NCBI GenBank assembly: GCA_018370615.1
Contig: JAGZAC010000041.1
Coordinates: 1-10,217, forward strand
Length of the DNA: 10,217 nt
Reading direction: 5' to 3'
Origin: Clostridiales bacterium
GTDB lineage: Bacteria; Bacillota; Clostridia; Oscillospirales; CAG-272
In this document: in pieces, positions 1 through 5,629 of the stretch
Position numbering within the stretch: position 1 is the stretch's first letter
How the letters are laid out: every line of letters starts with the position of its first letter
The notes under the pieces: generated by a model
The model's database searches: none
The model's input: the letters and a program-made list of their open reading frames with translations, nothing else
What the model was told of the DNA's origin: nothing
Position numbers and translations under genes: made by a program

Positions 1-457
1 CACCAAATACCAGCGCCACAGATACAAGCGCCTCCCGTACCTTCCGCCGCCTTCTCCCCTGCGATGCATGCCTGTATGCCTCCACGCGCTTTTTCTCTTC
101 CGAAAGTACGTCCTTACGCCGCCGCTCCCCTGCCGGACGCTGCCGACTAGAAGAATGCCCCGACTGTCCAGCGCGGACACCTTGTGGGGACGTTGTTCGC
201 TTCTGACTGCTTGAAGGATTCGGGCGCGGCTCTGCCTGCCGGCGAGCAGCCGATGTCTGCTGCATACGGGAGCGAAACCCTTCATAATACGCCCTGTCTG
301 CCCCTGCGGCAGGCTTGTCCGTATCGGAAGCGCGCTGCCGCTGCGGCGCCGACCGCCTTGCGGGTGGGGACAGCTGGGCCTTCTGCTTCTGGGCCTCCTG
401 CATCTGCAGCAATCGCTCCAGCTTTTCTGCATAATATGCTTCCGCAGACTTGCCCAT
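1..457 (-). CDS. ftsQ: FtsQ/DivIB-like division protein, N-terminal part (cut by window edge)
   Basis: An open frame starts with ATG at 457 and runs off the left edge, so only about 152 residues are visible. An AGGGGG ribosome binding site lies 7 bases before the ATG, and the gene begins 15 bases after the murG stop. The visible part is a long, hydrophilic, very basic tail rich in Arg, Gln, Ser and Ala. It ends in an RRRRK stretch (about residues 135-139), and a hydrophobic run starting near residue 143 looks like the beginning of a membrane segment. A basic cytoplasmic tail, one membrane pass and an outer POTRA region is the FtsQ/DivIB plan, and the position just after murG is where ftsQ/divIB commonly sits. 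FtsQ/DivIB binds FtsL and FtsB/DivIC in the divisome. The POTRA domain lies outside the window, so the name rests on context and layout. The tail carries a loose internal repeat, AYY(A/E) followed by Arg and Gln, at about residues 7-18 and 56-67. Confidence 0.62.
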   Translation of the reverse strand, partial: MGKSAEAYYAEKLERLLQMQEAQKQKAQLSPPARRSAPQRQRASDTDKPAAGADRAYYEGFRSRMQQTSAARRQAEPRPNPSSSQKRTTSPQGVRAGQSGHSSSRQRPAGERRRKDVLSEEKKRVEAYRHASQGRRRRKVREALVSVALVFG

Positions 458-472
458 AACTTCGCCCCCTTT

Positions 473-1588
473 TTATTTCTTCTCCTTTATCAGTCTTTGT
501 ATATCTAAAAAAATACGCTTGTTGGTATCCGGCACTGCAAAGCTTTTGATTTTTTCACTTTGCTGCCCGCGCAAGCTGTCATTTTCCACAAGTCTTGCCA
601 CCGCACCCCGCAGCGCAGTACTCAGCTGTTCGTTTTCCAAAAGCAGTGTTGCGGCGCCTTTGTCCGCCAGCACCTTTGCATTTTTATACTGCTGATTATT
701 GGTCACATTGGGTGACGGAATCAAAACCGCACACTTTCCTGCCGCTGCCAGCTCCGATATAGTCATGGCGCCGGCACGGCAGATAACAATATCCGCCGCT
801 GCCATCCGGCGGGGCATATCATAAATATATTCAGTCAGCTGCAGATTGTCAAACCGGTCCAGCTTTTTGTCTCGAAACCATCCGGCTGCAATATCTTTTT
901 CAATAGACCCGGTAGCATGATAATGAACGATATTTTCTTTCCCTCCGGTATAGCTCTCCATCAAATCCAGAACGGCGGCGTTGATCTTTTCCGCACCAAG
1001 ACTGCCGCCATAGGATAAAATGTATACTGCTTTTTCCGGAATCCCCAACTCTCTGCGCGCTGTCTCTCGGGAAATTCCTGTAAATCCTCCCCGCAGAGGA
1101 CAGCCCACATGCAAAAGTTTCTCCGGACAATGCAGGCCTTCGCCAGCTTCCACAAAATTCAAATAAATCCGGTCTACTACACCAGCCAGCATTTTTACTG
1201 CCATCCCCGGCACCGCGTTGGATTCATGCAGTGCTGTGGGAATTCCCATCCCTGCAGCGGCCTTGACCACCGGCCAGCAGACATATCCGCCGGTGCCGAT
1301 GACAATGTCCGGATTCCATTGCCTGATGATACGCTTTGCCTTCGCGGGAGAAGTCAGCGCCAGATAGGCTGCTTTGATATTCTTAGGAGACAGGCTTCGG
1401 CGAAGTCCCATGACATTCACATGAAACAGCGGATACCCTGCATCTGGTACAAGCTTGTTTTCAATGCCTCTGTCTGTTCCCACAAAGGCAATCTGCGCCT
1501 GTGGCATATTTTCCCGAATTGTATCTGCAATGGCAATGGCCGGGTTCACATGTCCCCCGGTCCCGCCGCCAGTCATCAGCACCCGCAT
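473..1588 (-). CDS. murG: MurG, lipid II-forming GlcNAc transferase
   Basis: The 371-residue product is full length for MurG, the membrane-associated GT28-family enzyme that moves GlcNAc from UDP-GlcNAc to lipid I on the inner face of the membrane, giving lipid II. The N-terminal domain has the glycine loop GGGTGGHVNP at residues 7-16, a second glycine loop GTGGYV at 98-103 and HESNAVPG at 121-128 (many MurG proteins have HEQN here). The C-terminal UDP-GlcNAc domain has GGSLGA at 194-199, RAGAMTISEL at 271-280 and NNQQYKNA at 297-304, the usual sugar-nucleotide contact regions. The ATG at 1588 is preceded by GAAGGG about 10 bases upstream. The gene lies 22 bases after the ftsW stop and 15 bases before ftsQ, so it is very likely co-transcribed with both. 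All family signatures are present and I see no frame damage. Confidence 0.97.
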   Translation of the reverse strand: MRVLMTGGGTGGHVNPAIAIADTIRENMPQAQIAFVGTDRGIENKLVPDAGYPLFHVNVMGLRRSLSPKNIKAAYLALTSPAKAKRIIRQWNPDIVIGTGGYVCWPVVKAAAGMGIPTALHESNAVPGMAVKMLAGVVDRIYLNFVEAGEGLHCPEKLLHVGCPLRGGFTGISRETARRELGIPEKAVYILSYGGSLGAEKINAAVLDLMESYTGGKENIVHYHATGSIEKDIAAGWFRDKKLDRFDNLQLTEYIYDMPRRMAAADIVICRAGAMTISELAAAGKCAVLIPSPNVTNNQQYKNAKVLADKGAATLLLENEQLSTALRGAVARLVENDSLRGQQSEKIKSFAVPDTNKRIFLDIQRLIKEKK

Positions 1589-1610
1589 GGTCTTTCCGCC
1601 CTTCTATGTT

Positions 1611-2966
1611 CTATTTCTTTTGATAGGAATGTTTAGAGATTGACAATAGCATCCCCATCTCCCCCATAAGCATAATCAAGGCCGATCCGCCGTATGAGAA
1701 AAACGGAAGGGATATGCCCGTATTGGGGATCATCGCCGTAACCACCATGATGTTCAAAAAAGCCTGTATCCCCACCTGGCAGGTGATGCCAAAGGCCACC
1801 AAGGAGGAATAGGTATCCGGCGCTTTTTTTGCAATAGTGGTGCCTCTCCAAACAAAAGCGACATATAAGGCAATCAGCAAAACTGCGCCTACAAAACCCA
1901 TTTCTTCGCACCAGATAGTGAAAATAAAATCGTTCTGTGCTTCCGATACGTAATTGTACTTGAGCCGGCTTTCTCCAAGACCCACGCCCAGGAGTCCGCC
2001 GCTGCCTATGGCAAATAGTCCCTGGGTAGTCTGCCACGCTTCGTTGAGCACATCCGCACTTTCGTCGCTGAGAGTGAGAATCCGCTGCAGCGCATACTCA
2101 TTGGTGAGAAGATATCCCACACCGGCCGCTACCGCCGGGATTCCATAGCAAAGCGCCATTTTCCCCACATTTGCGCCGCTGAGGAAAATCACACATATGC
2201 CGATCATACCCAAAATAATCGTACCGGAAAGATGCTTCTCCAATAAAACAAGGCCACATACCAGTGCCAGAATCAGGCCGGGGACAATAATCCCTTTTAC
2301 CAAAGAGGCGCGCTTATTCAGCCGATTGGAGGTTTCCTCAAAGTGCCGATCGATATACCAAGCCAGCATCATGGTCAGTGCAATTTTCGCCACCTCGGAT
2401 GGCTGTATGGAAAAGCCGCCAATAAATATCCAGCGCTGAGCAACGCCACGGGCTGTCCCAATGACTAAAACCAGTATCAAAAGGCCGATGGAAACCAGGA
2501 AAAACGCAGGGGTAAGCTTTTTGTATACATTGTAGGGCACAAAAACCAGCACGCTCATCAAAATGCCCCCGATGACCAGCCAGAGGATTTGATTGCGTAT
2601 GTAATACAAACTGTCGTTTCTGGAAGCAAGCGCGTTGGGATAGCTTGCACTGAACACCATAATGGTTCCCAGGCAAAGAAGCACCAAAATAATGATGAGC
2701 ATGGGACGATCCACACCATGCCGTACCCGCTGCACACCCTCTTCCCACGCCTTCTCTTTCTTTATCCGTTTCAGCAGGGAGCGCTCTCGGGTCGGAACAA
2801 CGGCAGTGTCTGTCTGGGGCTCGCCTTGCCGGCGAGTTCTGCCATAGGGCTGCATCTTCGGCGTAGAAGCCCCCCGTATAGACGCCTCCTTGGAAGACTT
2901 TAGCCGCTGTACGCCGCTGGAGCTTCTGCCGCGTCCATATTGATAAGACCGGTTTTCATTGTTCAT
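1611..2966 (-). CDS. ftsW: FtsW/SpoVE SEDS peptidoglycan glycosyltransferase
   Basis: The 451-residue protein belongs to the SEDS family (FtsW/RodA/SpoVE), multi-pass membrane enzymes that polymerise lipid II into glycan strands with a partner class B PBP. Residues 1-85 form a basic, Ser/Arg-rich cytoplasmic tail, longer than usual for the family. Membrane segments start near residue 88 and continue to about 445. Family signatures include the RWIFIGGFSIQPSEVAKIAL stretch at 179-198, the GSGGLLGVGLGES loop at 321-333 and GISLPFFSYGGSA near 417-429. NDFIF at 345-349 has the acidic residue (D346) matching the catalytic Asp known in RodA and FtsW. The ATG at 2966 has GGAAGG about 12 bases upstream, a slightly long spacing, and no better internal start exists. 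The start is 26 bases after the mraY stop. Vegetative FtsW and sporulation SpoVE cannot be told apart from sequence alone; being the only SEDS gene in the cluster favours a division role. Confidence 0.93.
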   Translation of the reverse strand: MNNENRSYQYGRGRSSSGVQRLKSSKEASIRGASTPKMQPYGRTRRQGEPQTDTAVVPTRERSLLKRIKKEKAWEEGVQRVRHGVDRPMLIIILVLLCLGTIMVFSASYPNALASRNDSLYYIRNQILWLVIGGILMSVLVFVPYNVYKKLTPAFFLVSIGLLILVLVIGTARGVAQRWIFIGGFSIQPSEVAKIALTMMLAWYIDRHFEETSNRLNKRASLVKGIIVPGLILALVCGLVLLEKHLSGTIILGMIGICVIFLSGANVGKMALCYGIPAVAAGVGYLLTNEYALQRILTLSDESADVLNEAWQTTQGLFAIGSGGLLGVGLGESRLKYNYVSEAQNDFIFTIWCEEMGFVGAVLLIALYVAFVWRGTTIAKKAPDTYSSLVAFGITCQVGIQAFLNIMVVTAMIPNTGISLPFFSYGGSALIMLMGEMGMLLSISKHSYQKK

Positions 2967-2992
2967 GTAATCTTAGATCCTTCCTGTGCATA

Positions 2993-3991
2993 TCACAGTC
3001 CAAACCATGCACAAACACAAAGACACGCTGTCAAAAGACTGAATACTGCGACAATTTTTATTTCGCTCCAACCGCACTTTTCCAAGTGATGGTGGAAGGG
3101 CGCCATCTTAAACAGCCGTTTTCCTCCCGTCAGCTTAAAATACATCACCTGAAGCATTGTGGAGGCGGTCTCTAAAATATACATCAAACCACACACAACC
3201 ACAATGAGAGGATTATCCATCATAAAGGCAGCCCCCACTACGAGACCGCCGAAAAAGAGGGAACCTGTATCCCCCATGAAGACTCTTGCGGGATAGAAGT
3301 TGTAAATGAGGAATCCTGCCGCCGCCCCTGCCATAATGGCTCCCACTGCAGTAAGCCCCGGCGCAGGAAGCACACCGTGAAACAGAGCAGCCGCTCCGTA
3401 AAACAGGCCCACAATCAAAGTTACAGAGCTGGCAAGCCCGTCGATTCCGTCCGTCAAATTGACACTGTTCATCATGCCGCACAAAAGAAGCAGCGCGATA
3501 ATGTAATAAGCGATTCCAAAATCGATGGTAATATCCAGATAGGGAATGTATAAATTGGTAGTAATCTGTTCAAACCGGCGCATGCCGAACAGGTACACGC
3601 CTGCGCAGACCAGCTGAAGCAAAAACTTTTGAGGGGCGGTGAGTCCCTCGTTTTGCTTTTTCCGCAGCTTCGCTAAATCATCGATCATGCCGATCAGACC
3701 GCTGGCCAGTGCCAGGGCAAGGGTCAGCACAAGAGATGGAATCTCTTCTGAGCCCTCCCGCAGGAAAATAATCACACATGCGGCGATCCCGGTAATCAGC
3801 GCTGCAATAATAAATGCAAGCCCGCCCATTGTGGGAGTGCCTTCTTTGTTTTTATGCCACCTGGGTCCGATTTCCAAAATCTTCTGGCCCATTTTGTGAC
3901 TGGCAAGCACCGGAATCAAAAAATGGGATATTCCCACCGTAAGCAAAAAGGTCGCGGCAAATATGCCAATAAAGAATACGGGATAAAACAT
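2993..3991 (-). CDS. mraY: MraY, phospho-MurNAc-pentapeptide transferase
   Basis: MraY is the integral membrane enzyme that transfers phospho-MurNAc-pentapeptide from UDP onto undecaprenyl phosphate, making lipid I. From the chosen ATG at 3991 the protein has 332 residues, close to the usual 320-360, and is almost wholly hydrophobic segments. Visible signatures are GTPTMGG at 51-57, the Asp-Asp pair at 104-105 in GMIDDLAK, NLTDGIDGLA at 178-187, FMGDTGSL at 238-245 with the metal-site Asp (241), and the PFHHHLEKCGWSE loop with three histidines near 300-302. The frame is open upstream to a TTG at 4030, but the ATG at 3991 has a GGGAGG site four or five bases before it while the TTG has none, so the shorter form is preferred. 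A strong sigma-A promoter about 60 bases upstream makes this the first gene of a mraY-ftsW-murG-ftsQ unit. The murD gene usually found next is missing. Confidence 0.96.
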   Translation of the reverse strand: MFYPVFFIGIFAATFLLTVGISHFLIPVLASHKMGQKILEIGPRWHKNKEGTPTMGGLAFIIAALITGIAACVIIFLREGSEEIPSLVLTLALALASGLIGMIDDLAKLRKKQNEGLTAPQKFLLQLVCAGVYLFGMRRFEQITTNLYIPYLDITIDFGIAYYIIALLLLCGMMNSVNLTDGIDGLASSVTLIVGLFYGAAALFHGVLPAPGLTAVGAIMAGAAAGFLIYNFYPARVFMGDTGSLFFGGLVVGAAFMMDNPLIVVVCGLMYILETASTMLQVMYFKLTGGKRLFKMAPFHHHLEKCGWSEIKIVAVFSLLTACLCVCAWFGL

Positions 3992-4059
3992 ATACCCTCC
4001 CACATCGTTTGCACATACTACGTTAGTCAAATGTAAAACACCATCATTTTATTATGGCA

Positions 4060-4088
4060 ATTATACCATATTTTCCAGCAACGGTCAA
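4060..4088 (-). promoter_or_regulatory. Sigma-A promoter of mraY-ftsW-murG-ftsQ
   Basis: On the minus strand a TTGACC -35 box (4083-4088) is separated by exactly 17 bases from a perfect TATAAT -10 box (4060-4065). A TGG directly before the -10 box supplies the TG of an extended -10. Transcription would start at about 4053, leaving a leader of roughly 60 bases before the mraY ATG at 3991. This is the best promoter I can find in the window and lies in the 125-base gap between murE and mraY. Activity is inferred from the match only. Confidence 0.85.
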
Positions 4089-4116
4089 CCATCCACAGGA
4101 TATTTCCCGTCTTCCA

Positions 4117-5568
4117 TTACCCCTTTTTCAGCCTTGCGACCGTTTCCGACACAATATCCCGCTCAGAAAAGGGCTGCTTGCCTCCCGGTCCCGTTTCATA
4201 ATTTTCATGGCCCTTCCCTGCAAGAAGAACAATTTCTCCGGGCATGGCCGTTTCCACTGCATAGATGATAGCCTCTCGCCGATCGGGAATCACCGTATCT
4301 GCAGGCCGCAGCGTCATTCCGGAAAGAATATCCTGAATAATGGAATTTTTATCCTCCGTGCGTGCATTGTCCGATGTGACAATTACCCTGTCGCACAATT
4401 GTGCCGCGATGCTGCCCATGACCGGCCGTTTGCTCCGATCACGGTCCCCTCCGCATCCAAATACTACAGTGAGACGTCCGCCTCTGGGGACTGCCTGACG
4501 CAGGCCCTCCAAGGCGGCGCGCAGCGCGTCCGGCGTGTGGGCATAATCGATGTAAACATCAAATCCGGCATCTGCCGCACGAACAATTCGCTCCATCCTA
4601 CCACAGATTCCCGTGACATTCGCAATCCCCCGTATGATATCTCCGGAAGCAATGCCCATCTCAATTGCGGCAATTGCCGACAACATAGTATTATATATAG
4701 TGAACGTTCCCGCTACTCTGGAGCGTATAGGCATGGCTTTTCCTCTGTAGTACAGCTGATATGCAACCCCTTCCGGCCGCACTCTTCTGTTTTTTGCCAT
4801 ATACATGCCCACATGAATTCCACGAATCCGTCTGCCATATGGGTCATCTCCGTTAATTACAGATGTTTTGCAATTGTCAAATAAAGAAGCCTTTGCCTGA
4901 AAATACGCTTCCATATCCTTGTGATAGTCCAGGTGCTCCGCAGAAAGATTGGTAAAAATCCCTACATCAAAATACAGCGGATCTGTTTTATGCTGGGCGA
5001 GGGAATGACTGGATACTTCCATCACCACTGTCTGCGCCCCATGTTCCTTCATATATGCAAGCATTCCGTACAAATACCGGGGATCCGGCGTTGTCATCGC
5101 CGCGGGGACATCCGGATTTTCCGCTCCCTCCCAATACAGCTGCCGGCCGCCCAGACGATAACCCAACGTACCAATGGTGCCTGTTTTTACTCCTGCTGTA
5201 GACAATATAGATGACAGAAAGGACAGGGTGGATGTTTTGCCATTGGTTCCTGTAATTCCTACAAGACGCAGGGACCGACCAGGATTTCCATAGAAATTAT
5301 TCCAAATCAATGCAGCTGCATGCCGCGTATCTTCTACCAAGACACAGGGAATCCCAGATATATATGTATCACACACGCAGGCGGCGGCCCCCCGCAGAAT
5401 TGCCTCTCTGGCGTACCGATGCCCATCCCTTTTTGTGCCACGCAGACAGATAAACAATCCGTCTGGACGCACGCTTCTGGAGTCTGTGGCAGGAGCCGAA
5501 ATATCCCGGTCCATCGGCGCTCCACATACTGTATAATCCAATCCCTCTAATAATTTTGTCAGTTGCAT
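4117..5568 (-). CDS. murE: MurE, UDP-MurNAc-tripeptide ligase
   Basis: MurE adds the third residue of the stem peptide to UDP-MurNAc-L-Ala-D-Glu in an ATP-dependent reaction in the cytoplasm. The 483-residue length is typical. Signatures in order: the P-loop GITGTNGKTS at 104-113, TTPD at 159-162, EVSSHSL at 184-190, FTNLSAEHLDYH at 205-216, the Lys that is carbamylated in Mur ligases (K226, in FQAKASLF), GRMER at 323-327, DYAHTPD at 341-347 and GCGGDRD at 371-377. The third-residue pocket reads DNAR at 400-403 and GKGHENYE at 451-458. Known meso-diaminopimelate enzymes have DNPR with the same Arg and the same GKGHE motif, so a diaminopimelate enzyme is likely, although Pro-to-Ala is unusual. 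The ATG at 5568 follows a strong GGAGG by five T residues, and that site lies inside a hairpin. The gene starts 61 bases after the PBP stop and ends 125 bases before mraY. Confidence 0.96.
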   Translation of the reverse strand: MQLTKLLEGLDYTVCGAPMDRDISAPATDSRSVRPDGLFICLRGTKRDGHRYAREAILRGAAACVCDTYISGIPCVLVEDTRHAAALIWNNFYGNPGRSLRLVGITGTNGKTSTLSFLSSILSTAGVKTGTIGTLGYRLGGRQLYWEGAENPDVPAAMTTPDPRYLYGMLAYMKEHGAQTVVMEVSSHSLAQHKTDPLYFDVGIFTNLSAEHLDYHKDMEAYFQAKASLFDNCKTSVINGDDPYGRRIRGIHVGMYMAKNRRVRPEGVAYQLYYRGKAMPIRSRVAGTFTIYNTMLSAIAAIEMGIASGDIIRGIANVTGICGRMERIVRAADAGFDVYIDYAHTPDALRAALEGLRQAVPRGGRLTVVFGCGGDRDRSKRPVMGSIAAQLCDRVIVTSDNARTEDKNSIIQDILSGMTLRPADTVIPDRREAIIYAVETAMPGEIVLLAGKGHENYETGPGGKQPFSERDIVSETVARLKKG

Positions 5569-5613
5569 AAAAACCTCCGGAAGATTTATTCTTTCAACTT
5601 CCGGAGATTTTTT
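5569..5613 (-). promoter_or_regulatory. Hairpin covering the murE ribosome binding site; attenuator- or terminator-like
   Basis: Arms at 5575-5583 and 5598-5606 form a perfect 9-bp stem, six of the pairs G-C, around a 14-base AT-rich loop. On the minus (coding) strand the 3' arm contains most of the GGAGG site that serves murE and is followed at once by five T residues and the ATG at 5568. The other side is also flanked by a T run on the plus strand (5608-5613), so the element is terminator-shaped in both directions. In the RNA the stem would hide the murE ribosome binding site. Possible roles are partial termination after the PBP gene, or control of murE translation. The structure is seen directly; the roles are inferred. 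Confidence 0.6.
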
Positions 5614-5629
5614 GCTCTGTTGTCTATTT

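Noticed and set aside
3992..4030. TTG start at 4030 for mraY, whose bases also read TTGACT like a -35 box
   Set aside because: No ribosome binding site precedes the TTG, and no -10 box lies at 16-18 bases. The ATG at 3991 has its own GGGAGG and the upstream TTGACC/TATAAT pair is far better.
4054..4884. Long plus-strand open frame (276 codons) opposite murE, and similar plus-strand frames elsewhere
   Set aside because: It lies antisense to a well-supported murE, has no recognisable domain, and has Cys/His/Arg-rich composition typical of an antisense shadow frame. The other plus-strand frames are similar.
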